64,000 bases of DNA from Dielma sp000508965 (GTDB lineage: Bacteria > Bacillota_I > Bacilli_A > Erysipelotrichales > Erysipelotrichaceae), in the NCBI GenBank assembly GCA_000508965.1, contig BAHV02000011.1:10358-74357 (forward strand), read 5' to 3'. Position 1 is the stretch's first letter. Every line of letters starts with the position of its first letter. The notes beneath the pieces are model-generated. The model saw only the letters and a program-made list of their open reading frames with translations, had not been told where the DNA came from and did not search any database. The position numbers and the translations under genes were made by a program. Below are positions 8,123 to 16,095 of this stretch, piece by piece.

Positions 8123-8386
8123 TTAAGCGATTTTATTGATTGCTGCAGCCAGACGAGCTTTTTGTCTGCTGGCATAATTCTTATGGTGAATTCCGCTAGA
8201 GATCGCTTTGTCTAATTTAGAACTTGCATGGTTGTATGCAGCAATGGCAGCCGCTTTATCATTCGCATCAACAGCAACAATTACGTTTTTGATTGCAGTT
8301 TTCAGCTCAGATCTTTGAGCAGCATTAGCCATGTGTTTTTTATCATTAGTTAAGACACGCTTCTTTTGTGACTTGATATTTGGCAT
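8123..8386 (-). CDS. rpsT: 30S ribosomal protein S20
   Basis: 87-residue, very basic helical protein that binds 16S rRNA early in 30S assembly. The N-terminus M-P-N-I-K-S-Q-K-K-R-V is the family signature and the C-terminal H-K-N-Y-A-S-R-Q-K-A-R-L-A-A-A-I-N also matches. It is transcribed against all neighbours, the same orientation as in Bacillus between holA and gpr. The ATG follows AGGAGGTG. Confidence 0.97.
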   Translation of the reverse strand: MPNIKSQKKRVLTNDKKHMANAAQRSELKTAIKNVIVAVDANDKAAAIAAYNHASSKLDKAISSGIHHKNYASRQKARLAAAINKIA

Positions 8387-8421
8387 TCCGACACCTCCTA
8401 ATTTTTTTCATTTGCCTTTAG

Positions 8422-8450
8422 ATTATAACAAAAGTTATTATGAAATGCAA
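8422..8450 (-). promoter_or_regulatory. rpsT promoter
   Basis: On the minus strand TTGCAT (8450-8445), 17-bp spacer, TATAAT (8427-8422), about 35 bases before the rpsT start. Confidence 0.85.
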
Positions 8451-8476
8451 TAAGACAAATAAAAAAAGACATACTA
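8447..8476 (+). promoter_or_regulatory. Sigma-G/sigma-F-type promoter of gpr
   Basis: GCAATA (8447-8452), 17-bp spacer, CATACTA (8470-8476). The -10 is an exact match to the Bacillus forespore consensus CATnnTA and the -35 matches TGAATA at 4 of 6 bases. It stands just before the spore protease gene, where such control is known in Bacillus. The leader would be only about 11 bases long. Confidence 0.6.
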
Positions 8477-8493
8477 TCGTAGAGGTGAATCGA

Positions 8494-9336
8494 ATGAAAA
8501 AAGCAGATTACATGCCAAGAACGGATTTTGCTGATGAGGTAATTACCTCAATGGGTGAATTTGAGCATTACAACCGGATTGAAAAAAAGATGCCGAATAT
8601 GAAAATGAATTGGGTGAAAGTATTCAATGATGAAAATGAATTTAAGAAGCAGAAGGGGGACTATATCACTCTGGAATATAAACAGATGGATGATGCGCTT
8701 TTGCGTGACGGCATCAGTGAAGAAGTGGTGAATTGTCTCGATCAGTTAACCAGCGAAATCGTTGTGAATAAGGTACTGGTAGTTGGTTTAGGCAATAAAG
8801 AAATGATTTCGGATGCCATTGGGCCTAAAACCGCGGAACAGATTTTGGTAACCGCGCATCTGTTTGAAAATCATCAGGATGTCGGAGATGGTGTCAGCAA
8901 CTGCGCGGCCATCGCCCCCAAGGTCATGGGACAGACTGGTCTTGAATCAGCCCGTATCGTAAAAGGTGTCGTTGACTTTTATCAGCCTGATTTACTGATT
9001 ACCGTTGATGCGCTGGCGACAAATACACTTTCCAGAATCAACCGTGTCGTACAGATCAGCAACACCGGCATCGTGCCTGGCAGCGGGGTGGGCAACCACC
9101 GATTGGCAATCAATCATGAAACGATGCAGATTCCGGTTATTGCGATTGGTGTCGCAACGGTAACGACGATCGGCGCCATCGTACATGATGTACTTAATGA
9201 AGAATGTGAATTAAAGCATGACCAGCTGGACTGTATCGTAACGCCGAGAAGCATGGACATCGAATGCGATCAGATTGCCAGCATTTTGTCGAAAAGTATC
9301 AATTGTTTTATCCATCCGGATTATGAATCGATGTAA
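8494..9336 (+). CDS. gpr: GPR spore protease
   Basis: 280-residue endopeptidase that degrades small acid-soluble spore proteins at germination. The propeptide region has R-T-D-F-A-D-E near the N-terminus, matching the R-T-D-L-A-x-E autocleavage segment of the Bacillus zymogen. Further family blocks are V-V-G-L-G-N, D-A-I-G-P-K-T, the D-x-L-x-x-x-x-x-x-R-x-N-x-x-x-Q-x-x-x-x-G-I-x-P-G-S-G-V-G-N-H-R block (about 180-210) and D-C-I-V-T-P-R-S-M-D at the end. ATG 8494 is preferred over the frame opening at 8440 because it follows AGAGGTGA and fits the spore promoter. Confidence 0.95.
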   Translation: MKKADYMPRTDFADEVITSMGEFEHYNRIEKKMPNMKMNWVKVFNDENEFKKQKGDYITLEYKQMDDALLRDGISEEVVNCLDQLTSEIVVNKVLVVGLGNKEMISDAIGPKTAEQILVTAHLFENHQDVGDGVSNCAAIAPKVMGQTGLESARIVKGVVDFYQPDLLITVDALATNTLSRINRVVQISNTGIVPGSGVGNHRLAINHETMQIPVIAIGVATVTTIGAIVHDVLNEECELKHDQLDCIVTPRSMDIECDQIASILSKSINCFIHPDYESM

Positions 9337-9386
9337 CTCATAAATGACTGGGCCAACACATAGAATGACAAAGAGGAGGCCGGTCA

Positions 9387-10262
9387 ATGAAAACATCGTT
9401 TCAAATCTTTATCAAGCTTTGCGCACTGGTGCTTTTTTTTGCCTGCACACCATTTTTGGAGGGTATAAAAACATCGGTGAATGAACAGACACTGGCCAAG
9501 CATTTGGTTTACACGAATTTGGATATTGAACCTGTGGATCTTCAGGATTCTTTAAATGTGATCAGTGTGCCTAAAACGGAGAATGTGCCGATTGAAGAAA
9601 CCGAGCCGCCGCTGCCAAATGAACTGCCGGCTGAACCAATCGAGGAAATGGAGAACCCGCCGGTGATTGAACCAATTCAGCCGCAGCCAATAAAAGATAA
9701 ATCGATTTATATCTATAATACGCATCAGCAGGAGGCATACATCGGTGAGCTTACCGTTTATAATGCTGCACAGGTTTTGGCTGATAAGCTGCGAACCTTA
9801 GGCTATACGGTTATTGTAGAGGATGGCGATTTTGTGAAATACGGACAGGAAAATGATATGGATTACAATATGTCATATCAGATATCCCGTAAATTTATCA
9901 CTGATGCGATTATGAATAACGGCGGCTTTGATTTGATTATCGATTTTCACCGTGACTCCGTGCCAAGAGAAAGCACTTATATTACGGTTAATGGCATCGA
10001 TTATGCGAAAATGATGTGTGTTATCGGCTCTCTTACTGATAACTCCTATGAAATAACTAAGACAGCTTCGACATTGTACGACAGCTGCAACTCTTTGGTC
10101 AGTGGTATAATGAAGAACACAATGACCCGAGAGGCTTATTACAATCAGGATATGAGTAACAAGATGCTTCTGATTGAGGTAGGCAGCGATAACAATACGT
10201 TTGATGAAGTTAAAAATAGTGTTGATATCTTAGCTTTGGGCATTGCACAGATTCTGGGGTGA
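9387..10262 (+). CDS. spoIIP: Stage II sporulation protein P
   Basis: 291-residue membrane-anchored peptidoglycan hydrolase (amidase and endopeptidase activity in Bacillus) needed for septal thinning and engulfment. It has an N-terminal transmembrane segment (about 5-22), a Pro/Glu-rich linker (about 65-100) and the SpoIIP domain with the metal-ligand region Y-N-T-H-Q-Q-E (about 109-115), D-F-H-R-D-S (about 185-190) and L-L-I-E-V-G. It is shorter than B. subtilis SpoIIP (401 residues), mainly in the linker. Position after gpr is conserved. RBS AGGAGG. Confidence 0.94.
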   Translation: MKTSFQIFIKLCALVLFFACTPFLEGIKTSVNEQTLAKHLVYTNLDIEPVDLQDSLNVISVPKTENVPIEETEPPLPNELPAEPIEEMENPPVIEPIQPQPIKDKSIYIYNTHQQEAYIGELTVYNAAQVLADKLRTLGYTVIVEDGDFVKYGQENDMDYNMSYQISRKFITDAIMNNGGFDLIIDFHRDSVPRESTYITVNGIDYAKMMCVIGSLTDNSYEITKTASTLYDSCNSLVSGIMKNTMTREAYYNQDMSNKMLLIEVGSDNNTFDEVKNSVDILALGIAQILG

Positions 10263-10266
10263 TGCG

Positions 10267-10560
10267 ATGAAACGCTTTTTTGCGGATGGTATGCTGATCT
10301 TTATTTTGGTTGGCATCGGCTCAACGCTGATGAAACAACAAGGTGAAGAGCCGATTACAATGCAGTACAGAATTGAAGAATTTGAAAAATCAGTCGATGA
10401 GCAGCAAATCATTGAGCCGCAGGTTGAAGGTGCTTCGCTCAATAAAATCGAAATGAATAAAGCTGCGAAACTGGCTGAGGGTACAAGTGAGGTTATCGTG
10501 CAGGTAGTCGATACGACAGTCAGTATGATTACGTCATTGTTTATCAGTGTGATAGAATGA
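10267..10560 (+). CDS. yqxA: YqxA-like (DUF3679) small membrane protein
   Basis: 97 residues. An N-terminal transmembrane segment (about 6-22) is followed by a charged stretch and an amphipathic C-terminal helix (E-V-I-V-Q-V-V-D-T-T-V-S-M-I). In Bacillus the gene order is gpr-spoIIP-yqxA-lepA, and YqxA has the same layout and similar length, so the assignment rests on position and architecture more than on sequence identity. Function unknown; linked to sporulation genes. The frame is open from 10243, but ATG 10267 follows GGGGTGA directly after the spoIIP stop. Confidence 0.65.
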   Translation: MKRFFADGMLIFILVGIGSTLMKQQGEEPITMQYRIEEFEKSVDEQQIIEPQVEGASLNKIEMNKAAKLAEGTSEVIVQVVDTTVSMITSLFISVIE

Positions 10561-10585
10561 ACCTGTATACAGGTTCTTTTCTTTT
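10560..10585 (+). terminator. Terminator of the gpr-spoIIP-yqxA unit
   Basis: AACCTG (10560-10565) pairs with CAGGTT (10570-10575), TATA loop, then CTTTTCTTTT. Confidence 0.8.
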
Positions 10586-10632
10586 AGCTGACCATCCAGT
10601 TTACGCTAACCATTTTCTTGAAGGAAAAGCTG

Positions 10633-10641
10633 TGGTATAAT
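10633..10641 (+). promoter_or_regulatory. fmt promoter (extended -10)
   Basis: TGG-TATAAT is an extended -10 element 20 bases before the fmt ATG. No good -35 is visible. Confidence 0.65.
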
Positions 10642-10660
10642 TAAGCGCGAGGTGAGCACG

Positions 10661-11599
10661 ATGAGCGAACAAAGAATAATTTTTATGGGAACACCGGTAT
10701 TCGCATGCGGGATTCTGCAGCGATTGATTGATGAAGGCAGCAATGTTGTCGGTGTTGTATCCCAGCCTGATAAAAAAGTTGGCCGCAGGCAGGAACTTCA
10801 GCCGACTCCGGTCAAGCAGCTGGCTGAAAAGTATCGGATACCGGTACTGCAGCCGCAGCGGATCAAAGAGGATTATGAGCCGATACTGGCATTAAAACCG
10901 GATATGATCATTACATGTGCCTATGGACAAATCGTTCCGCAAATTGTTTTGGATGCGCCGGCATATGGCTGCATCAATGTTCATGCATCTTTATTGCCGC
11001 GTCTGCGCGGCGGGGCGCCGATTCATAAGGCAATCATATATGGGGAAGCTGAAACCGGCGTATCGATTATGAGAATGGTTAAGAAAATGGATGCCGGCCC
11101 AGTCTGTGCCGTCGCTTCACTTAAAATCAGTGAGTTAGATACAACTGGCACGCTGCATGATAAGCTAATGATTTTAGGGGCTGACTGTCTGGCTGAAGTA
11201 TTGCCGAAGCTTTTTGCAAATGAAGCAAGATTTATCGAACAGGATGAGAGCCAGGCAACGTTTGCTTGGAATATTTCCAAGGAGGAAGAGCTGATTGATT
11301 TCAATCAGCCGGCCAAAGCTGTCTATAACCATCTGCGCGGATTAATTCCATCGCCTGTGGGATATGCGCTGATCAATGGCAAAAAGATGAAATTTCATCA
11401 AGTCTCTTTGAGTTTGGAAAAAAGCGATGCAGCGTGCGGAACCATTTTGGGTTTTGACGCGGATTCAATGAAAGTGGCTGTGGCTGGCGGTATCATTCAC
11501 ATCCATCAGCTACAGTTGGAAGGTAAGTCAAAAACCAGTGCCCGTGAATTTTATAACGGAGCTGGACGCAGTTATATCGGGAAGGAATTTAACAAATGA
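10661..11599 (+). CDS. fmt: Methionyl-tRNA formyltransferase
   Basis: 312-residue enzyme that formylates Met-tRNA for initiation using 10-formyl-tetrahydrofolate. The start F-M-G-T-P-x-F-A, the P-x-G-x-x-N-V-H-A-S-L-L-P-R-L-R-G-G-A-P-I block (about 103-120, with catalytic Asn/His) and the C-terminal domain with R-x-L-I-P-S-P-V-G-Y are all present. ATG 10661 follows a GAGGTG site; a GTG nine bases upstream lies inside that site. It is not next to def or priA as often elsewhere. The stop overlaps the next start as ATGA. Confidence 0.95.
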   Translation: MSEQRIIFMGTPVFACGILQRLIDEGSNVVGVVSQPDKKVGRRQELQPTPVKQLAEKYRIPVLQPQRIKEDYEPILALKPDMIITCAYGQIVPQIVLDAPAYGCINVHASLLPRLRGGAPIHKAIIYGEAETGVSIMRMVKKMDAGPVCAVASLKISELDTTGTLHDKLMILGADCLAEVLPKLFANEARFIEQDESQATFAWNISKEEELIDFNQPAKAVYNHLRGLIPSPVGYALINGKKMKFHQVSLSLEKSDAACGTILGFDADSMKVAVAGGIIHIHQLQLEGKSKTSAREFYNGAGRSYIGKEFNK

Positions 11600-12090
11600 A
11601 ATTAAAGGAAATAGTGTTTGGGGCTTTTGGAATTGCGGCAATTTTTATTTTAACGGCGTTTATCTCGCTGCCGGTAGCGAACCTTGGTTACATTAATATC
11701 GGCGATGCGATGATCATGCTGTTTGCATCTGTGTTGGAATCATCACCGTTGGCTTTTCTGGTCTCCGGCATTGCCAGCTGCCTGTCGGATATTTATTTGG
11801 GTTTTCCTCAGTATGCGATTTTTACATTTATTATTAAAGGTTCGGAAGGTCTGCTGGTATCCTTGCTGGCACGCCGTTTTAAAAAGAAACTGCCGGCTTT
11901 TGTCTGCGGAGCCATCATTGTTGTGGCAGGTTATGCGCTGACAGATGTTTTTTTAACGATGCAGTGGGCAAGTGCTTTTGCTTCCGTCGGTATGAATTTT
12001 GTACAGGTAGCTGTCTCGTTAACACTGGCGATGGCATTAAGCAAACCTTTTGCGAAAATATCGGATAAATTTCTGCAGGTTATCCGCTGA
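11596..12090 (+). CDS. ECF transporter S component
   Basis: 164-residue hydrophobic protein with five to six transmembrane helices of the PF07155 type (ECF-ribofla_trS). The segment G-Y-I-N-I-G-D-A-M-I-M after the first helix is the family's typical G-Y-x-x-x-G-D pattern. It would be the substrate-binding subunit that docks on a shared EcfA-A'-T module encoded elsewhere. The vitamin cannot be named: relatives are linked with riboflavin, thiamine precursors or folate-related compounds, and no riboswitch is present. It overlaps fmt by 4 bases. Confidence 0.8.
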   Translation: MKLKEIVFGAFGIAAIFILTAFISLPVANLGYINIGDAMIMLFASVLESSPLAFLVSGIASCLSDIYLGFPQYAIFTFIIKGSEGLLVSLLARRFKKKLPAFVCGAIIVVAGYALTDVFLTMQWASAFASVGMNFVQVAVSLTLAMALSKPFAKISDKFLQVIR

Positions 12091-12114
12091 TTGCGGTAAG
12101 TTGTTTAGGTTTCC

Positions 12115-12142
12115 TTGCTGATTATTAAAATTGAGCTAAAAT
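12115..12142 (+). promoter_or_regulatory. Promoter of the LytTR operon
   Basis: TTGCTG (12115-12120), 16-bp spacer, TAAAAT (12137-12142), about 22 bases before the LytTR gene. Confidence 0.6.
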
Positions 12143-12164
12143 AAAATTAGTACCGGGAGGTTTC

Positions 12165-12698
12165 ATGTTTAAAGTTAAATTTTTGGCTGAACAGAAGGCA
12201 CGTGTTCTGAAGCAGCTGCATATCGAAGAACAGTCTGATTATCAGATCGTACTCTGCGAGAAGGCTGATGACATTGAAGCTGATAAGATCAACCTTTGTT
12301 TTGCTTATGAGCATCTGGATCAGGTAAACAAGCTGATGGCTTTTAAAAATACACCGTTAAGCATTAAAGTGCCATGCACATCAGAACGCGGCGAAGAAAT
12401 GGTCGCTTTGCATATGATTGATTTTATCGAATCATTCGGCAATGAGATCAGTGCTTCCGTGAATCGGCGAGTGCTGCGGATCAGCAGTAAGCTCTATAAG
12501 CTTGAGGAAGAATGGCGTAAATACGGCTTTATCAGGATCTCTAAATCGCAGATTGTCAATGTAGGTAAAATAGCCGCTATCAAACGGGGCTTTAATGGCA
12601 AACTACTCCTTGTACTTGAGAATAATCAGCACCTTGAGGTCAATCGCAGTTTTGTGAAAGACTTTAAGGCATATATGGAAGGGAGGAAACCGTTATGA
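12165..12698 (+). CDS. LytTR DNA-binding domain regulator
   Basis: 177-residue transcription factor without a receiver domain. The C-terminal LytTR domain (about 75-172) shows D-F-I-E-S-F, L-Y-K-L-E-E-E, the core F-I-R-I-S-K-S-Q-I-V-N-V-x-K-I, and F-N-G-K-L-L-L-V-L-E-N-N followed by V-N-R-S-F. The N-terminal 70 residues are unrecognised. The layout is that of the small LytTR regulators that pair with a membrane protein holding them at the membrane. Its downstream partner overlaps by 4 bases and is a two-helix membrane protein, so a regulator and inhibitor pair is a fair but unproved guess. Confidence 0.88.
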   Translation: MFKVKFLAEQKARVLKQLHIEEQSDYQIVLCEKADDIEADKINLCFAYEHLDQVNKLMAFKNTPLSIKVPCTSERGEEMVALHMIDFIESFGNEISASVNRRVLRISSKLYKLEEEWRKYGFIRISKSQIVNVGKIAAIKRGFNGKLLLVLENNQHLEVNRSFVKDFKAYMEGRKPL

Positions 12699-13171
12699 AA
12701 TGGGTGATTGCTTTTTGTTTGCTGCTGGCTGCCCTGGCTTTAGCGGTTGTTTCGATTCAGGAGGCATCCTTAAACAGTCAATTAGATGCACGGCAGCGCG
12801 AATTAGGTTATACTTCAAAAAAACGTCCGTTTTACTTTGGCAAGCGTTACCTATCCCTGCTGCTTACTGCCGCTGCGTTCTTGGTGGTGCTGCCTTCCTC
12901 TTCGCCTGCCGATGAGCCGGAATCAAATCCCATCAGTGTCATGAGTCTTGATCCGTCAACACAAAAATCAAGGGCCCTTGATCAAGATGTTTCGCCAATC
13001 ATTCAATTGCAGGCGGGGGTTCTGCTTGAAGAAAAGGCGGTTGATGTCGCAGATCATCCAATGATCGGCAGGTATCATGAAGGTGAACTGACTTATAGTG
13101 TTTATATTGTTGATAATGAACTGATCTTTCAGAATCAGGATGGAAAGACATATGTGAATCAATTAAAATGA
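12695..13171 (+). CDS. Hypothetical two-helix membrane protein linked to LytTR
   Basis: 158 residues. Two hydrophobic helices (about 3-20 and 52-68) flank a short basic segment rich in Arg/Lys, followed by a Ser/Pro-rich linker and a soluble C-terminal tail of about 80 residues that likely lies outside the membrane. The tail ends with strands such as L-T-Y-S-V-Y-I-V and L-I-F-Q-N-Q-D-G. I recognise no family; it is not the four-helix DUF3021 partner usual for LytTR regulators. Start codon ATG overlaps the LytTR stop (ATGA), RBS GGGAGG. Terminator downstream. Confidence 0.8.
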   Translation: MKWVIAFCLLLAALALAVVSIQEASLNSQLDARQRELGYTSKKRPFYFGKRYLSLLLTAAAFLVVLPSSSPADEPESNPISVMSLDPSTQKSRALDQDVSPIIQLQAGVLLEEKAVDVADHPMIGRYHEGELTYSVYIVDNELIFQNQDGKTYVNQLK

Positions 13172-13199
13172 CAAAAATTTAAAATATGTCATTTTTTTT
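13166..13199 (+). terminator. Terminator of the LytTR operon
   Basis: AAATGACA (13166-13173) pairs with TGTCATTT (13187-13194), then more T residues. Confidence 0.85.
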
Positions 13200-13302
13200 G
13201 CTCATTTTTAGGAAAATCTACGTGTATTTTCGATTTATTCTTTTTATAAGTGCTGGATTCCTGTTAATTGTAAAATTAATTCGCTTATCAAAAAGCTTGT
13301 GT

Positions 13303-13330
13303 TTGCTAATTATGAAACATTTGTTATAAT
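13303..13330 (+). promoter_or_regulatory. lepA promoter
   Basis: TTGCTA (13303-13308), 16-bp spacer, TATAAT (13325-13330), 30 bases before the lepA ATG. Confidence 0.8.
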
Positions 13331-13359
13331 AAAGAAGATTTTTAGATAGGAGTGGTTCG

Positions 13360-15162
13360 ATGGACCAAAGCAAAATTAGAAATTTCTCAATTATTGCGCA
13401 TATAGATCACGGTAAGTCAACGCTTGCGGATCGCATTTTAGAAATAACGGACACGATCATGCAGCGTGAGATGAAGGATCAGCTGCTGGATACGATGGAT
13501 CTGGAACGTGAACGGGGAATCACGATTAAGTTAAATGCTGTTCAGCTGACATATCATGCATTGGATGGAGAGGATTATACATTTCATCTGATTGATACAC
13601 CGGGGCATGTCGATTTTACCTATGAGGTATCGCGTTCACTGGCCGCCTGTGAAGGGGCTGTGCTGGTTGTAGATGCCGCGCAGGGAATTGAAGCGCAGAC
13701 GCTGGCCAATGTATATCTGGCATTAGATAACAATCTGGAAATTCTGCCGGTTATCAATAAAATTGATCTGCCGAGCGCCCAGCCCGAGGTGGTTATGGAT
13801 GAGATTGAAAATGTCATTGGTCTTGAAGCGCATGACGCACCGTGCATTTCCGCGAAAAGCGGTTTGAATGTCCGTGATGTGCTGGAACAGATCGTTAAAC
13901 GGGTACCGGCACCTTCCGGCAACCCTAATTCACGGCTGAAGGCCTTGGTTTTTGACTCGATTTATGACGCATACCGCGGGGTTATCGCTTTTGTTCGTGT
14001 CAAAGAGGGAACGGTGAAAGTCGGCGATAAGATTCGTTTCATGGCAACCGGTGCTGACTATGAGGTGCTGGAGGTTGGCGTCCGCACGCCAAAGGAAGTT
14101 AAGAAGGACTGCCTGTCATGCGGAGAAGTAGGCTGGATCGCCGCCAGCATTAAAACGGTTAAGGATGTTCGAGTCGGTGATACAATCACGCATGCAGATC
14201 TGCCGGCAATTGAACCGCTGGCGGGGTATCGTGAGATGAATCCAATGGTTTACTGCGGCCTGTATCCAATCGAAACAAACCGCTATAATGATCTTCGTGA
14301 TGCGCTGGAAAAGCTTCAGCTTAATGATGCTTCACTGCATTTTGAAGCGGAAACCTCGCAGGCGCTTGGTTTTGGTTTCCGCTGCGGCTTTTTGGGGCTG
14401 CTGCATATGGATGTGATTCAAGAGCGGATTGAGCGTGAATATAATGTGGACATTATTGCGACCGCACCTTCCGTAGTCTATCATGTCAATCTGACTAACA
14501 AGGAACAGATAACGATTGATAACCCTTCGATGATGCCGGATGTGCAGACGATTGAATCCATTGAAGAACCTTATGTCAAGGCAACTATTATGTGTCCGAA
14601 GGAATATATCGGACCGATTATGGAGCTTTGTCAGAATAAACGCGGGACTTACCGAGATATGCAGTATCTTGATGAGACGCGGGTGTCGATTATTTATGAA
14701 CTGCCCTTAGGGGAAATAGTTTATGATTTCTTTGATAAGTTAAAATCATGTTCACGCGGTTATGCTTCCTTTGATTATGAGCTGATCGGCTATCAAATCA
14801 GTAAGCTGGCTAAGATGGATATCCTGTTAAATGGTGAATGTGTGGATGCCCTATCCAGTATCGTACACCGTGAATTTGCTTATGAACGTGGTAAATCACT
14901 TTGTGAACGGCTGCGTAAGCTGATTCCGCGCCAGCAGTTTGAAATACCGATTCAGGCATCACTGAATGGTAAGATCATTGCGCGTTCGAACATTTCCGCA
15001 TTGCGTAAAAATGTTCTTGCGAAATGTTACGGCGGTGACGTATCACGTAAAAAGAAATTGCTTGAAAAACAAAAAGAAGGTAAAAAGCGTATGAAGCAGG
15101 TGGGCTCCGTTGAAGTGCCGCAGGAAGCATTCATGGCTATTTTGTCGGTTGATGATGAATAG
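13360..15162 (+). CDS. lepA: Elongation factor 4 (LepA)
   Basis: 600-residue translational GTPase acting on stalled or initiating ribosomes. The G domain has A-H-I-D-H-G-K-S (13-20), D-T-P-G-H, N-K-I-D and S-A-K-S-G. It is followed by domain II, the EF-G-like domains III and V, and the LepA-specific C-terminal domain with the basic G-G-D-V-S-R-K-K-K-L-L-E-K-Q-K-E-G-K-K-R-M block near residue 560. Standard length. In Bacillus it follows yqxA directly; here four genes are inserted between them. Confidence 0.97.
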   Translation: MDQSKIRNFSIIAHIDHGKSTLADRILEITDTIMQREMKDQLLDTMDLERERGITIKLNAVQLTYHALDGEDYTFHLIDTPGHVDFTYEVSRSLAACEGAVLVVDAAQGIEAQTLANVYLALDNNLEILPVINKIDLPSAQPEVVMDEIENVIGLEAHDAPCISAKSGLNVRDVLEQIVKRVPAPSGNPNSRLKALVFDSIYDAYRGVIAFVRVKEGTVKVGDKIRFMATGADYEVLEVGVRTPKEVKKDCLSCGEVGWIAASIKTVKDVRVGDTITHADLPAIEPLAGYREMNPMVYCGLYPIETNRYNDLRDALEKLQLNDASLHFEAETSQALGFGFRCGFLGLLHMDVIQERIEREYNVDIIATAPSVVYHVNLTNKEQITIDNPSMMPDVQTIESIEEPYVKATIMCPKEYIGPIMELCQNKRGTYRDMQYLDETRVSIIYELPLGEIVYDFFDKLKSCSRGYASFDYELIGYQISKLAKMDILLNGECVDALSSIVHREFAYERGKSLCERLRKLIPRQQFEIPIQASLNGKIIARSNISALRKNVLAKCYGGDVSRKKKLLEKQKEGKKRMKQVGSVEVPQEAFMAILSVDDE

Positions 15163-15187
15163 TGTCTGAAAAGGCACTGTTTTTTCT
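15161..15187 (+). terminator. Terminator of lepA
   Basis: AGTGTC (15161-15166) pairs with GGCACT (15173-15178, one G-T pair), followed by GTTTTTT. Confidence 0.8.
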
Positions 15188-15200
15188 AGTTTTGTCGCTT

Positions 15201-15229
15201 TTGACCAATTTTCACCCAAATATGATATG
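15201..15229 (+). promoter_or_regulatory. Possible promoter of the Fic-type winged-helix gene
   Basis: TTGACC (15201-15206) is a good -35; the downstream A/T-rich stretch with overlapping TATGAT and GATATG offers only imperfect -10 hexamers. Confidence 0.4.
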
Positions 15230-15247
15230 CTGATTAAGGGTGATGCT

Positions 15248-16075
15248 ATGTCATTAGCACAGGAATTTACAGATGATGTATATTTAAGCTTTGAGGAACT
15301 TGAAGCACTTCTGAATTATCAAAATACACAGGCGGTATGGCATGAGATCCAAGTGTATCGCAGACCCTTTGAATGGCAGCTGAAAACATCAAATAAGTGC
15401 TTAACCTTGGTTTTAACACCGCAGATTTGCGCGCAATGTTACGCATTGGAACAACAGATCCGTTTTTATCAGCTGTTGATGGGTCAGCGTGAATCAAGTG
15501 ATTATATGCTTCAGGCAGCTCTAAATCCCGAAACTGAGCAAGCCTTTTATTTGAATCATCTGAAAGCTTATTTCAAAATGGTTAGCTATGAGCAGCTGTC
15601 AGCGCTGACACAGATGCACGTATTTGCACAAATCATGGCAGTCCGCTGTTTTTGCCATGAGGACTGCTCAGCGGCAGCAGCTTTTTGTCTTCAGCGTTAT
15701 AGCCTGCCGGCAGCAGCTGACTTATTGGATCTTTCCTTGCTGTCTTGCAAAGACGGTACGGCAGAAATGATAAAAATGATTCACCAAGCGCATCAAAGGC
15801 TGAAATTAAAGCTGCAGCTGGTAAAGCTGAAGCATTTACCTTCAATGAATGAGGGGGATGCCAAAGAGCTTTGTGCTCGCTATCCGTTTTTAAATGACGC
15901 GCAGGTGCAGTTTTATTGTGCGCATCGTCAAGCGATGCACTATTATACAGTCAATGATTATGCCAAATGGAATCAGTGCAGCCATGAAACAGCAAGAACC
16001 AGTCTCAATGAACTGGTCAAACTTGGCTGGTATAAGAAACAGAGGATAGGAAAGAAATTTGTCTATTTAATATGA
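15248..16075 (+). CDS. Unrecognised protein with Fic-type C-terminal winged helix
   Basis: 275 residues. The C-terminal 45 residues (Y-T-V-N-D-Y-A-K...S-H-E-T-A-R-T-S-L-N-E-L-V-K-L-G-W) read as the winged helix-turn-helix that ends many Fic-domain proteins. The rest is helical and Cys-rich in its middle (C-F-C-H-E-D-C near residue 137) but lacks the H-P-F-x-x-G-N-G-R AMPylation motif, so it is at most an inactive or very diverged Fic relative, or another fold with a DNA-binding tail. The frame is open from 15227; ATG 15248 follows AAGGGTGATG. It lies between lepA and the Spo0A-like gene, 20 bases upstream of the latter, likely cotranscribed. Confidence 0.72.
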   Translation: MSLAQEFTDDVYLSFEELEALLNYQNTQAVWHEIQVYRRPFEWQLKTSNKCLTLVLTPQICAQCYALEQQIRFYQLLMGQRESSDYMLQAALNPETEQAFYLNHLKAYFKMVSYEQLSALTQMHVFAQIMAVRCFCHEDCSAAAAFCLQRYSLPAAADLLDLSLLSCKDGTAEMIKMIHQAHQRLKLKLQLVKLKHLPSMNEGDAKELCARYPFLNDAQVQFYCAHRQAMHYYTVNDYAKWNQCSHETARTSLNELVKLGWYKKQRIGKKFVYLI

Positions 16076-16095
16076 TATGAAAGGGGAATTATAAA

